Assembly (NCBI RefSeq): GCF_004342285.1
Contig: NZ_SMCV01000002.1
Coordinates: forward strand, 248,001-312,000
Length of the DNA: 64,000 nucleotides
From: Klebsiella sp. BIGb0138
GTDB taxonomy: Bacteria > Pseudomonadota > Gammaproteobacteria > Enterobacterales > Enterobacteriaceae
Reading direction: 5' to 3'
The position numbers were made by a program, and so were the translations under genes. Of the stretch, positions 22,541 through 32,204 are shown in pieces; positions within the stretch are counted from its first letter, which is position 1, and every line of letters begins with the position of its first letter. The notes under the pieces are model-generated. The model was not told where the DNA came from and searched no databases. It worked only from the letters and a program-made list of their open reading frames with translations.

Positions 22541-23812
22541 ATGTCCTTCAATGTCCAATCGTTTCTCACGGGATTATTTACCACCGCCATCGCCGCCGCT
22601 CATCCGCGTCAGACCCTGAAGCCCTACCTGCCCGCTCCCGCCAGCGGCAGAACGCTGGTGATCGGCGCCGGTAAAGCCGCCGCCGCGATGGCGGCCGTCG
22701 TGGAGGAAGAGTGGCCAGGAGAGCTCACCGGCCTGGTCGTGACCCCCTATAAACATGGCGTCAGCTGCCAGCGAATTGCAGTGGTTGAAGCGGCGCACCC
22801 GGTCCCGGACGACGCCGGCGAACGCGTCGCTCGGCGCGTATTAGAGATGGTCAGCGGCCTCACCGCAGAAGACCGGGTTATTTTCCTGCTTTCCGGCGGC
22901 GGTTCATCGCTGCTAGCCCTTCCCTGCGCGGCCATCACTATCGAAGATAAGAAACAGATCAATAAAGCGTTGCTACGCTCCGGCGCCAGCATCAGTGAAA
23001 TAAACTGCGTGCGTAAGCATCTCTCCGCCATCAAAGGAGGACGCCTGGCGGCGGCCTGCTGGCCAGCCAGCGTCTACACCTACGCCATTTCCGACGTCCC
23101 TGGCGATGACCCTGCGGTTATTGCCTCCGGCCCGACGTGGGGAGACGCCACCACCTCTGCTGACGCGCTGGAGATCGTCAAACGCTACGCCATTCAGATC
23201 CCCGAACACGTTCAACAGTGGCTGTCAGACCCGCAATCTGAAACCGTTAAGCCCGGCGATCCGCGTCTGGCGCGCAGCCACTATCAGCTGATCGCCACGC
23301 CGCAAATGGCCCTCGACGCGGCCGCCAGCTACGCCAGAGCCGCGGGCATCACGCCGATCGTCCTCGGCGACCTGGAAGGAGAATCCCGTGAAGTCGCCCG
23401 CGTACACGCGGGGATTGCGCGGCAAATTCAAAAATATGGTCAGCCGATTGCCGCGCCAGCGGTGATTCTTTCCGGCGGTGAAACCAGCGTCACCGTGCGC
23501 GGCAGCGGGCGCGGCGGGCGCAACGCCGAGTTTCTGTTAAGCCTGACCAATGAGCTCAAAGGACAGCCGGGGATCTGGGCGCTGGCCGGCGACACCGACG
23601 GCATCGACGGTTCAGAAAACAACGCGGGGGCGATCATGACGCCACAAAGCTGGCAGCGGGCGGCATCGATCGGCCTCAGCGCGCGCCATGAGCTGGATAA
23701 CAACAACGGCTACGGCTACTTTTCCGCGCTGGGCGATCTGATTGTCACCGAACCGACGCGCACTAATGTTAACGACTTCCGGGCGATTCTTATTACTCAG
23801 CCCGATAGCTGA
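22541..23812 (+). CDS. glycerate 2-kinase, MOFRL family
   Basis: A 423-residue protein of the MOFRL/DUF4147 glycerate kinase family (TtuD/GckA type), often annotated hydroxypyruvate reductase. Expected reaction: D-glycerate plus ATP to 2-phosphoglycerate, which enters lower glycolysis. Signatures are VIGAGKAAAAMA (about 40-52), FLLSGGGSSLLALP (about 115-128), and SGGETSVTVRGSGRGGRN and AGDTDGIDG in the C-terminal MOFRL domain. E. coli allantoin and glucarate clusters use the unrelated GlxK/GarK family, so this is a non-orthologous replacement. SD AGGAG precedes the ATG. Confidence 0.9.
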   Translation: MSFNVQSFLTGLFTTAIAAAHPRQTLKPYLPAPASGRTLVIGAGKAAAAMAAVVEEEWPGELTGLVVTPYKHGVSCQRIAVVEAAHPVPDDAGERVARRVLEMVSGLTAEDRVIFLLSGGGSSLLALPCAAITIEDKKQINKALLRSGASISEINCVRKHLSAIKGGRLAAACWPASVYTYAISDVPGDDPAVIASGPTWGDATTSADALEIVKRYAIQIPEHVQQWLSDPQSETVKPGDPRLARSHYQLIATPQMALDAAASYARAAGITPIVLGDLEGESREVARVHAGIARQIQKYGQPIAAPAVILSGGETSVTVRGSGRGGRNAEFLLSLTNELKGQPGIWALAGDTDGIDGSENNAGAIMTPQSWQRAASIGLSARHELDNNNGYGYFSALGDLIVTEPTRTNVNDFRAILITQPDS

Positions 23813-23838
23813 TTGCGGGGTCTTGCCCATTATGGGGC

Positions 23839-23870
23839 TGCGGCGCGATGCTCTCGCGCCGCTTTTTTTA
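23839..23870 (+). terminator. Rho-independent terminator after the glycerate kinase
   Basis: GCGGCGCGA-TGCT-CTCGCGCCGC is followed by seven T residues. It ends the rightward gcl unit directly against the stop of the convergent malic enzyme gene at 23873. Confidence 0.9.
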
Positions 23871-23872
23871 CC

Positions 23873-25117
23873 TTATAACGGATAATGCGCCGGGTAATCC
23901 AACTGCGCGACGCCGCTGGCCACCGCGGCCTGGGCCACCGCGCCGGCGATTCGTCCCAACAGCCGCTCATCCATCGGTTTCGGTAAGATATACTCTGGCC
24001 CAAACGTCAGCGCCCCGCTTTGGCTGCTGCGCAGCACGGCCTCCGGAACCGGCTCTTTTGCCAACGCCGCCAGAGCATGCACCGCGGCAATCATCATCGG
24101 CTGGTTAATATCCCGGGCACGAACATCCAGCGCCCCGCGAAAAATAAACGGAAATCCGAGAACGTTATTCACCTGGTTAGGGTAGTCGGATCGTCCGGTC
24201 GCCAGAATCATATCGCTGCGCGTGGCGTGCGCCAGCGCTGGCGCAATTTCCGGCTCCGGGTTAGAGCAGGCGAACACCACCGGTTTTTCCGCCATCGCGC
24301 GCAGGTCCTCCGCGCCAAGCAGATCCGCTCCGGATAGCCCCAAAAAAACATCGGCGCCCTGCATCGCCTCCCGCAGGGTGCGTGGGCCGCTGTTATTGAT
24401 AAACTCTTCCTTGAAGCGGTTAACGCCGGCACGCCCGGCATAGATCACCCCGGCGCGATCGACCATATACAAATTCTCCGCCCGGGCGCCAAGCTGGCGT
24501 AATAGCCGCATGCAGGCGATGGCCGCCGCGCCGGCGCCCAGGCAGACAATTTTGGCGCTGGCGAGGGTTTTCCCCTGAATTTCCAGCGCGTTCAGCATGC
24601 CGGCGGCGGTAACAATTGCCGTGCCGTGCTGATCGTCATGAAACACCGGAATGGCGCAAGATTGCTTTAACAGCCGTTCAATCTCAAAACATTCCGGCGC
24701 TTTAATATCTTCTAAATTAATACCGCCAAACGTATCGGCGATCTGCGCCACGGTCTGAATAAACAGCGCCGGGTCTTTGGTATTAATTTCAATATCAATC
24801 GCATCAATATTGGCAAAGCGTTTAAACAGCAGCGCTTTACCTTCCATTACCGGTTTACTGGCCAAAGAACCTAAATCGCCTAATCCCAGAATCGCCGTAC
24901 CGTTGGAAATCACCGCCACCTGATTGCCCTTGCCGGTATAACGCCAGGCGTTTTCCGGATCCCGCGCAATTTCCCGAACCGGTTCAGCGACGCCCGGACT
25001 ATACGCCAGCGCTAAATGCTCGGCATTATCGGCCGGTTTACTCAGGGCAATGCTTATTTTCCCCGGTAGCGGATATTGATGATAATCCAGCGCTGAACGT
25101 TGCTTATCGTAAGACAT
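23873..25117 (-). CDS. malic enzyme, short form without phosphotransacetylase domain
   Basis: A cytosolic oxidative malate decarboxylase (malate to pyruvate and CO2). The 414 residues cover only the malic enzyme part of E. coli MaeB, which is about 759 residues with a C-terminal phosphotransacetylase-like domain. Motifs: SPGVAEPV, the NAD-binding-type GLGDLGSLASKPVMEG, the metal site FHDDQHGTAI, and VCLGAGAAAIA. It lies 105 bp downstream of glcA on the same strand and probably ends the glc operon, so malate from GlcB could go straight to pyruvate. Cofactor preference cannot be read from the sequence. Confidence 0.9.
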   Translation of the reverse strand: MSYDKQRSALDYHQYPLPGKISIALSKPADNAEHLALAYSPGVAEPVREIARDPENAWRYTGKGNQVAVISNGTAILGLGDLGSLASKPVMEGKALLFKRFANIDAIDIEINTKDPALFIQTVAQIADTFGGINLEDIKAPECFEIERLLKQSCAIPVFHDDQHGTAIVTAAGMLNALEIQGKTLASAKIVCLGAGAAAIACMRLLRQLGARAENLYMVDRAGVIYAGRAGVNRFKEEFINNSGPRTLREAMQGADVFLGLSGADLLGAEDLRAMAEKPVVFACSNPEPEIAPALAHATRSDMILATGRSDYPNQVNNVLGFPFIFRGALDVRARDINQPMMIAAVHALAALAKEPVPEAVLRSSQSGALTFGPEYILPKPMDERLLGRIAGAVAQAAVASGVAQLDYPAHYPL

Positions 25118-25222
25118 ATAAACCTCATATTGATGTTAAATCACTCACACAGTCAGGATTAATTGACTCAGCCCGAAAATACGTCGGGTAATCTTCAGCA
25201 GAATACCCGACGCGGTATGACA

Positions 25223-26905
25223 TTAATGAACCAGCATCCCCGTAAATACATATGCCTGGAGCAACGTAATAATGCCAATAATGCAGGCGAAGATCAGGCT
25301 ATGCTTAACGGTAAAACGGAACAGTTCAGATTCCTTCCCCACCATTCCCGTCGCGGCGCAGGCGACGGCGATGGATTGCGGAGAGATCATTTTTCCTGTT
25401 ACGCCACCGCTGGTATTCGCCGCCACCAGCAACGTATTTGAAACATGAATCTGCTGCGCCGTCGTAGACTGCAATGAGCAGAACAGCGCGTTAGAAGAGG
25501 TATCAGAACCGGTAAGAAAGACCCCCAGCCAGCCGAGGAACGGTGAGAAAAAGGGAAACATCACGCCCGTTCCGGCCAGCACCAGCGCCAGCGTGGTCGA
25601 CATCCCGGAGTAGTTGGTCACAAAGGCAAAGGCCAGCACCATGCCAATCGACCATATGGGCCATTTTAAACTGACCAGGGTCTCGCCAAATACCCTGACG
25701 CCTTTTTTTACCTCAACCTTTAAAATAAACATCGAGATAATCGCGGCAATAAAAATGGCGGTTCCCCCGGCCGAGAGCGGATCAAACTTGAATATCGCGT
25801 CCATCGGGGTTGGCTGTGCGACAATCGGCGCGGTTTTCATGACCAGCTGATGCAGATGCGGGATCTGGAAATTAAAGACCAGGGAGTACAGCGCCCCTCC
25901 GGGAATAAACAGCGCTTTAAAGGATTTCATCGTCCAGATCGTCACCAGCAGCGTGAGAATCAAAAACGGCGACCAGGCACGAAGAATTTGCCCAAAATGG
26001 TATTCAGAAGGTACGGGACCGGTAGAAATCGGTCTCTGTAGCGCCATCGCCCCGGCGGACTGTCCCATACTCAGCGACGCTTCGGTATTTTTCGGCCGCC
26101 AGACCTTGAGGAACAGCGAGAGTGAAACAATGCTGACCAGCGCCGAGGTAATATCCGGCAGCTCCGGGCCAATATAGTTAGAGGTAAAAAACTGCGTAAC
26201 GGCAAAGCTGCCGCCGGCCACCAGCGCCGCGGGCCATGTCTCCTTAATGCCTTTCCAGCCGTCCATCATCGCAATCAGCCAGAAAGGCACCATCACCGAT
26301 AGCAGCGGGAGCTGGCGCCCGGCCATCGCGCCGATATGGAATGGATCAATCCCTGTCACCTGCCCGGCGACCAGAATCGGCACGCCGAGAGCGCCAAACG
26401 CCACCGGCGCCGTATTGGCAATCAGACATAAGCCAGCGGCGTATAAGGGTCTGAACCCCAGCCCGACCAGCAACGCGCCGGTAATCGCCACCGGTGCGCC
26501 AAAACCGGCGGCCCCCTCCAGCAGCGCGCCGAAAGAGAAACCGATCAGCAAAACCTGCAGACGCTGGTCATCGGTGATCGACAGTACCGAACTGCGAATA
26601 ATATCAAACTGGCCGCTGATCACCGTCAGTTTATACAGGAAAACGGCGGCGATAATAATCCAGGCGATCGGCCATAGACCGTACAAAAAGCCATAGCCAG
26701 CGGCCGCAAACGCCATTTTGGCCGGCATATGAAAAGCATAAATCGCAATCACCATCGATAATATTAAGGTAATCGTCCCGGCGACGTGACCTTTTAATCT
26801 TAATACCGCCAGGGCAATAAAGAAGAATATAATCGGTATTAAGGCGATCAGTGCTGATACCCCCAGACTGCCTGACGGTGTATACATTTGATTCCAGGTA
26901 AGCAT
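25223..26905 (-). CDS. glcA: glycolate permease
   Basis: A 560-residue inner-membrane transporter of the lactate permease (LctP) family with 12-14 hydrophobic helices. Length and sequence agree with E. coli GlcA throughout, for example [26 protein letters not shown] cores near residues 130-150 and [11 protein letters not shown] near 440. E. coli GlcA imports glycolate and also L- and D-lactate by proton symport. It follows glcB after an unusually long 401-bp gap. Confidence 0.94.
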   Translation of the reverse strand: MLTWNQMYTPSGSLGVSALIALIPIIFFFIALAVLRLKGHVAGTITLILSMVIAIYAFHMPAKMAFAAAGYGFLYGLWPIAWIIIAAVFLYKLTVISGQFDIIRSSVLSITDDQRLQVLLIGFSFGALLEGAAGFGAPVAITGALLVGLGFRPLYAAGLCLIANTAPVAFGALGVPILVAGQVTGIDPFHIGAMAGRQLPLLSVMVPFWLIAMMDGWKGIKETWPAALVAGGSFAVTQFFTSNYIGPELPDITSALVSIVSLSLFLKVWRPKNTEASLSMGQSAGAMALQRPISTGPVPSEYHFGQILRAWSPFLILTLLVTIWTMKSFKALFIPGGALYSLVFNFQIPHLHQLVMKTAPIVAQPTPMDAIFKFDPLSAGGTAIFIAAIISMFILKVEVKKGVRVFGETLVSLKWPIWSIGMVLAFAFVTNYSGMSTTLALVLAGTGVMFPFFSPFLGWLGVFLTGSDTSSNALFCSLQSTTAQQIHVSNTLLVAANTSGGVTGKMISPQSIAVACAATGMVGKESELFRFTVKHSLIFACIIGIITLLQAYVFTGMLVH

Positions 26906-27306
26906 ATTTTCAGTCTCTAATTATTTTATATACCTGGTATGTTTCGGGCATCCTGAGCAACTGCAAATATAATTTAATATATTTTGCCGTTACGACTCAT
27001 AAAGATACCTGCCAGCACACCTGATATATGTTGGTAAGAGGAGTTCTTCAGCACACGAATGCGCAGAAGGAGATTAAGATGTCCATGTTCTTCATACCAC
27101 CCGGCGTCAGTCACAAAATAAAACTGCGCGAGTTTCTTTATTTTTATTTTGACCTCAGCGTGCGGTTCGCCGCTCAGATCATCAGCATAAAAAGCGCATC
27201 GTCGCGCTACCGCATTATCTGCAGTAACCCCCAGCAGAGAATATCGCCGGGGGCTTTTTATTTTTTATTGCGCCATTGATGGCGCCGCGAGGTCTCTATC
27301 CGTTAT
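26906..27306. other. glcB-glcA intergenic region with an opposing terminator
   Basis: The 401-bp gap inside the leftward glc operon holds no gene on the operon strand. On the plus strand it has a strong SD (AGAAGGAG) before an ATG at 27079 and a clear terminator at 27228-27266. This suggests a small antisense-oriented transcript. The 66-codon frame from 27079 runs through the terminator, so a protein product is doubtful. Confidence 0.5.
27228..27266 (+). terminator. plus-strand terminator between glcB and glcA
   Basis: CCCCC-A-GC and GC-C-GGGGG form the stem, followed by CTTTTTATTTTTT. It is oriented against the glc operon and has no annotated gene upstream on its strand. Confidence 0.75.
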
Positions 27307-29484
27307 TCAGCGCGATGCATGCTGCTTATCGCGTAAACGCCAGGCATGCAGCAGCGGTTCGGTATAGCCATTCGGTTGTTCCGCGCCGAGAAAAATCAGA
27401 TCGCTGGCCGCTTTAAACGCGCTGGAGGCGGAAAAATCCGTCGCCATCGGTCGATAGGCGGCGTCTCCCGCATTCTGCCTATCCACGACTTGCGCCATAT
27501 TCTCCAGCGAGGCCTGCACCTGCTCCCGGCTCAGCACGCCGTGCCGTAGCCAGTTGGCGATATGCTGGCTGGAGATGCGCAGCGTCGCGCGGTCCTCCAT
27601 CAGCGCCACATTGTGGATATCCGGCACCTTAGAGCAGCCGATTCCCTGCTCAACCCAGCGCACGACGTAGCCAAGGATACTCTGCACGTTATTATCCAGC
27701 TCTTGCTGAATCTCCTCCGCCGACCAGCCGCCTTTTTCATCTACGGGTACCGTCAACAGATCGTCCAGCAGCGACGCGAACTCGGCGCTAAAATCAGCCC
27801 CTGCGATATCGGCCTGCACCTTGCGGACATCGATCTGGTGGTAATGCAGAGCATGCAGCGTTGCCGCCGTCGGCGAAGGCACCCATGCGGTATTGGCCCC
27901 GGCGCGCAGCTGTTCGCCCTTTTGTTCCAGCATCGCGGCCATCATATCGGGCATGGCCCACATTCCTTTGCCAATCTGCGCCTGGCCGCGTAAGCCGCAG
28001 AACAGGCCGGAGAGAACGTTATTGCGTTCGTAGGCTTGAATCCACGGGGTCGATTTCATCTGATTTTTACGCAGCATTGCCCCCGCCTCCATCGCCGAAT
28101 GGATCTCATCCCCGGTGCGGTCGAGAAAGCCGGTGTTAATAAACGCCACCCGGTGACGGGCCTCGGCAATACAGCTGCGCAGGTTGACCGATGTCCGCCG
28201 CTCCTCATCCATAATCCCCATTTTCAGCGTGTTCTCCGCCATCCCCAGCATTGCCTCGATACGCGTAAACAGCAGGTTGGCGAACGCCACCTCGCGCGGG
28301 CCATGCATCTTAGGTTTGACGATATATACGCTACCGGCGCGCGAATTTTGCCTGCGCTGCAGGTCATGTAAGGCGATCGCGCCCGTCATGACGCCATCGA
28401 GGATACCTTCCGGAATATCGTGGCCAGCGCTATCCTGGATAACGGGAGTGGTCATTAAATGGCCGACGTTGCGGATAAACAGCAAAGCGCGGCCCGGCAG
28501 CGTCAGGGCCGAGCCGTCGGCGGCGGTGTAGCGGCGATCGTCATGGAGCCGACGCACGATTTGCTGGCCATTTTTAACGATCGTCTCCCGCAGCGTTCCG
28601 GTCATCAGCCCCAACAGATTGCGATACACCACTATTTTATCCTGCGCATCGACGGCGGCGACCGAATCCTCGCAGTCAAGAATGGTGCTGATCGCCGACT
28701 CGATAATCACATCATTAATATGCGCCGGATCGCCCTGACCGATTCGCCCCCCGGCATCAATCTGCAGTTCGATATGCAAGCCGTGATTCTTGAGCAAAAT
28801 CACCTCAGGGTCCGCCGGTTCTCCACGATAGCCGATAAATTGCGCCGGGGTGCGTAACGTCGTTTCGCCTTGCGTACGCAGCTGAATACACAATTGCCCC
28901 TGCACCACGGTAAAGCCCAGCGCATCGTGGTAGCTGCCCCTTTCCAGCGGCAGCGTCTCGTCAAGAAAGCGGCGAACCCACGCGATCACCTGCGCGCCGC
29001 GAACCGGATCGTAACCGCTGCCGGACGTCGTCTCCTGGGGAATAATGTCGCTGCCGTACAGCGCATCGTACAGGGAGCCCCAACGGGCATTCGCCGCATT
29101 CAGCGCATAGCGGGCGTTCATCACCGGCACCACCAGCTGCGGTCCGGCCTGCCCGCTAATCTCTTCGTCAATACCGGTTGTCGCCACCTCGACGCGCGGC
29201 GGCGGCGGCACCAGATACCCCAGCTCGCGGAGGAAAGATTTCCAGGCGGCCTTATCGCTCACCGGACCGGGAAACGTGCGGTGCCAGTTATCCAGCGCCG
29301 CCTGAATACGATCGCGCTCCGCCAGCAGTTTGCGGTTTTCCGGGGTCAGGTCGTGGATTAACGCCTCGATATCGCGCCAGAACGCCGCGGGCTGCACGGC
29401 GGTGCCGGGCAGGACCTCCTCATCAACAAAGCGCTTAAAATCGGCGTCAACGCGTAAAGTGCCCTGGGTTATCATCTCACTCAT
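27307..29484 (-). CDS. glcB: malate synthase G
   Basis: A 725-residue cytosolic monomer that condenses glyoxylate and acetyl-CoA into malate. The size separates it from malate synthase A (about 533). Conserved stretches include [28 protein letters not shown] (acidic metal site about 430-445), [17 protein letters not shown] and [13 protein letters not shown] (about 360-395). It starts ten bases after glcG. In the glc operon it uses the glyoxylate made by GlcDEF. Confidence 0.96.
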   Translation of the reverse strand: MSEMITQGTLRVDADFKRFVDEEVLPGTAVQPAAFWRDIEALIHDLTPENRKLLAERDRIQAALDNWHRTFPGPVSDKAAWKSFLRELGYLVPPPPRVEVATTGIDEEISGQAGPQLVVPVMNARYALNAANARWGSLYDALYGSDIIPQETTSGSGYDPVRGAQVIAWVRRFLDETLPLERGSYHDALGFTVVQGQLCIQLRTQGETTLRTPAQFIGYRGEPADPEVILLKNHGLHIELQIDAGGRIGQGDPAHINDVIIESAISTILDCEDSVAAVDAQDKIVVYRNLLGLMTGTLRETIVKNGQQIVRRLHDDRRYTAADGSALTLPGRALLFIRNVGHLMTTPVIQDSAGHDIPEGILDGVMTGAIALHDLQRRQNSRAGSVYIVKPKMHGPREVAFANLLFTRIEAMLGMAENTLKMGIMDEERRTSVNLRSCIAEARHRVAFINTGFLDRTGDEIHSAMEAGAMLRKNQMKSTPWIQAYERNNVLSGLFCGLRGQAQIGKGMWAMPDMMAAMLEQKGEQLRAGANTAWVPSPTAATLHALHYHQIDVRKVQADIAGADFSAEFASLLDDLLTVPVDEKGGWSAEEIQQELDNNVQSILGYVVRWVEQGIGCSKVPDIHNVALMEDRATLRISSQHIANWLRHGVLSREQVQASLENMAQVVDRQNAGDAAYRPMATDFSASSAFKAASDLIFLGAEQPNGYTEPLLHAWRLRDKQHASR

Positions 29485-29494
29485 ATTCCGCTCC

Positions 29495-29914
29495 TTATGA
29501 CTCGTTCGTTGCCGTTACCAGACCCGCGACCGCCGCTTTCGCCACCTGGGCATCCTGCGCGCCGGTTAAGCCGGACACACCTACCGCGCCGATGACCTGG
29601 CCATCAACGATAATCGGCACGCCGCCTGCAAGCGGGGTTAATAGCGGCGCGGTCACAAACGCGGTGCGGCCATGATTCACCATCTCTTCATATCCCTGCG
29701 TTTCACGGCGGCCCAGCGCGGCGGTCCGCGCTTTCTCCTGTGCGATATAGGCGGCGATTGGAGCGCAGCTATCCATGCGGGTTAACGCCAGCGGATGGCC
29801 TCCGTCGTCCACCACCGCCAGGGCAACCGACCAGTTATGTTTCAATGCTTCTTCATGGCCCGCGGCAATTATCGGGGCAGCCAGCTGCTGGCTGAGGATC
29901 GCTTTAGTCTTCAT
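29495..29914 (-). CDS. glcG: GlcG, heme-degradation-family protein of the glc operon
   Basis: A 139-residue cytosolic protein of the GlcG/HbpS (DUF336) family. Function in glycolate use is unknown; HbpS relatives bind heme or cofactors. It matches E. coli GlcG closely ([39 protein letters not shown]). The start [10 protein letters not shown] is chosen to match E. coli. It overlaps the end of glcF by 11 bp, so translation is likely coupled. Confidence 0.92.
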   Translation of the reverse strand: MKTKAILSQQLAAPIIAAGHEEALKHNWSVALAVVDDGGHPLALTRMDSCAPIAAYIAQEKARTAALGRRETQGYEEMVNHGRTAFVTAPLLTPLAGGVPIIVDGQVIGAVGVSGLTGAQDAQVAKAAVAGLVTATNES

Positions 29915-31142
29915 TGTGCTGTTCCTGTTCAAGGGCTTCTTCTACCATTTCAATCCAGTGGCGCACGGGCGTCCGCCCGGCGCTGGCCAGATGCGTTTGA
30001 CAACCGATATTCGCGGTGACGATCAGGTCGGGTTTCCCGCTTTCCAGCGCGTTCATCTTGTTATCCCGTAACCGACGCGACAGCTCGGGATGCGTAATGG
30101 AATAGGTGCCTGCCGAACCGCAGCACAGGTGGCTATCCGGGACCGCCGTTAAACTGAATCCCAGCCGGATCAGCACCTTTTCGACCTCGCCATTGAGTTT
30201 CTGCGCATGCTGCAGCGTGCAGGGGCAGTGGAATGCCAGCTTTTTGTCTCCGCGTATGCGCAGGTTTTCCAAAGGCTCATTGCGCAGCAGCTCAACTAAA
30301 TCAATCGCCAGTTCGCTCACCCGGCGCGCTTTTTCCGCGTACCGCGCATCGTCTTTCAGCAGATGGCCATACTCTTTAACAAAAGCGCCGCAGCCGCTGG
30401 CCGTTTGTAAAATGGCCTCTGCCCCCGCTTCAATCCCCGGCCACCAGGCATCAATGTTCTGCCTTGCGCGCGCCAGCCCCTTCTGCTGCGCATTCAGGTG
30501 ATAATCCACCGCGCCGCAGCAGCCGGCCTGGGCAATCGGCTGCACGCTGATGCCAAGCTGGTCCAGCACCCGGGCCGTCGCCGCGTTGGTATTGGGCGAC
30601 AGCGTGGGCTGCGCGCAGCCTTCCAGCATCAGTACCCGGCGCGCATGGCGCTGCGGCGGGCGCGCTTTCGCCACCGCCGCCGCCGCGGGTAGCTTGGCCC
30701 TCAGCACCGCGGGCAGCATCGGGCGGAACACCTGACCCACCTGGGTGAGCGCGCGGAAAACCGACGGCCGCGGGACGATCTGCCGCAATCCTTCCCGCAG
30801 CATGCGTTCCGGCAGCGGCCGCTTCACCTTCTCTTCGACGATTTCGCGGCCGATATCCAGCAGATTGTGATAGCGCACGCCCGACGGGCAGGTTGTTTCA
30901 CAGTTACGGCAGGTCAGGCAGCGATCCAGATGCTCCTGGGTTTTTAGCGTGACCTCGTTACCTTCCAGGACCTGTTTGATCAGATAAATTCGCCCACGCG
31001 GCCCGTCCAGCTCATCGCCCAATAACTGATAGGTCGGACAGGTTGCCGTGCAGAAGCCGCAGTGAACGCAGGAGCGCAGGATGCTTTCCGCCTCGTCGGC
31101 GCGCGCGTTGTGCCGCATTTCTTCATTAAGGTTGGTTTGCAT
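29904..31142 (-). CDS. glcF: glycolate oxidase iron-sulfur subunit
   Basis: The 412-residue Fe-S subunit of membrane-associated glycolate oxidase. Two ferredoxin-type [4Fe-4S] motifs are complete: Cys25, 28, 31, 35 and Cys75, 78, 81, 85. The C-terminal half has two CCG-type domains (AGCCGAVDYH, HLCCGSAGTYS), as in heterodisulfide reductase relatives, which pass electrons towards quinone. It is the third gene of glcDEFGBA. Confidence 0.96.
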   Translation of the reverse strand: MQTNLNEEMRHNARADEAESILRSCVHCGFCTATCPTYQLLGDELDGPRGRIYLIKQVLEGNEVTLKTQEHLDRCLTCRNCETTCPSGVRYHNLLDIGREIVEEKVKRPLPERMLREGLRQIVPRPSVFRALTQVGQVFRPMLPAVLRAKLPAAAAVAKARPPQRHARRVLMLEGCAQPTLSPNTNAATARVLDQLGISVQPIAQAGCCGAVDYHLNAQQKGLARARQNIDAWWPGIEAGAEAILQTASGCGAFVKEYGHLLKDDARYAEKARRVSELAIDLVELLRNEPLENLRIRGDKKLAFHCPCTLQHAQKLNGEVEKVLIRLGFSLTAVPDSHLCCGSAGTYSITHPELSRRLRDNKMNALESGKPDLIVTANIGCQTHLASAGRTPVRHWIEMVEEALEQEQHNED

Positions 31143-31151
31143 GATTAATCC

Positions 31152-32204
31152 TTATATTTCCGCGTACATCCGCCCCGGATTAAACACGCCGTGAGGGTCG
31201 AGCTGCATTTTTAGCCGTTGGTGATAGTGCAGTAGCGGCGCGGCAAGCGGTGAGAAGCCGCCATCGCCGGCGCTAAAACGGGTGGCGTAGCCGCCCGCCT
31301 CCGCGGCCATCAGGCGAATCAGCCCTGCATCGGCGTCGGATTTCAACCAGCGTAGGGCGCCGCCCCAGTCGATCAGCTGCTCGCCCGGGAAGCCGATAAC
31401 CGGTGCATCGATCGGCAGCGAGATTCGCCACAGCGTCGCCGGCAGGCGGAAAAAGGGTAGCTGATGCTCGCGGAGCTGCCACCAGAACTGATTGGCGACC
31501 GTCTCGCCGCCGAGCCGCTCGCGCGCCGCTTTCACCGAACCTTCTCCCCCTTCCAGACGGATCCACAGCGCATTATCGTAATAACATAGCGCGCCGATCG
31601 GCAGCGGCTGCTGCTGCCACTTGGCGATCTCGCCCATCGCCACAGGCAGGTTAAGCTCAAGACGCAAGCTCATCGTCGCCCGTGGCTTAGGCAGCACCTT
31701 CATGGAGACTTCGGTTAACACGCCGAGGCAGCCGTAGCTTCCCGCCATCAGCCGCGAGAGATCGTATCCGGCGACGTTTTTCATCACCTCGCCGCCAAAG
31801 CGCAGATGCCTGCCGCGGCCGGTAATGACGCGGGTCCCCAGCACAAAATCACGCACCGCCCCGCTCCATGGCCGCCGCGGGCCGGCCAGGCCGCTGGCCA
31901 CCATCCCGCCCCATGTTGCGCCAGCGCCAAAGTGCGGCGGCTCACAGGGCAGCATTTGCCCCGCGTTGCCCAGGGTCTCTTCAATTTCCGCCAGCGGCGT
32001 GCCGGCGCGGGCGGTAATCACCAGCTCTTTAGGATCGTAGTTAACGATGCCGCGGTGATAACGCACATCCAGCAGTTGGCCGCAAGTCTCACGCCCCAGA
32101 AAGGTCTTGCTGTTGCTGCCCTGAATCGCTAACGGCGTTTTATTGCCGATGGCATCGTTCACCTGTTCCAGCAGCTCTTTGCTGTAATTACATTCGCCTG
32201 TCAT
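31152..32204 (-). CDS. glcE: glycolate oxidase FAD-binding subunit
   Basis: A 350-residue flavin-binding subunit of the VAO/PCMH fold that works with GlcD and GlcF in oxidising glycolate to glyoxylate. It is the same length as E. coli GlcE, with the FAD-region motifs IQGSNSKTFLG and GGEVMKNVAGYDLSRLM and the family ending FNPGRMYAEI. Its ATG shares one base with the glcD stop (TGATG), a sign of translational coupling. Confidence 0.95.
   Translation of the reverse strand: MTGECNYSKELLEQVNDAIGNKTPLAIQGSNSKTFLGRETCGQLLDVRYHRGIVNYDPKELVITARAGTPLAEIEETLGNAGQMLPCEPPHFGAGATWGGMVASGLAGPRRPWSGAVRDFVLGTRVITGRGRHLRFGGEVMKNVAGYDLSRLMAGSYGCLGVLTEVSMKVLPKPRATMSLRLELNLPVAMGEIAKWQQQPLPIGALCYYDNALWIRLEGGEGSVKAARERLGGETVANQFWWQLREHQLPFFRLPATLWRISLPIDAPVIGFPGEQLIDWGGALRWLKSDADAGLIRLMAAEAGGYATRFSAGDGGFSPLAAPLLHYHQRLKMQLDPHGVFNPGRMYAEI

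Noticed and set aside
27079-27279. 66-codon frame with strong SD in the glcB-glcA gap as a protein gene
   Set aside because: A Rho-independent terminator lies inside the frame and the sequence resembles no family; it is kept only as a possible small RNA.
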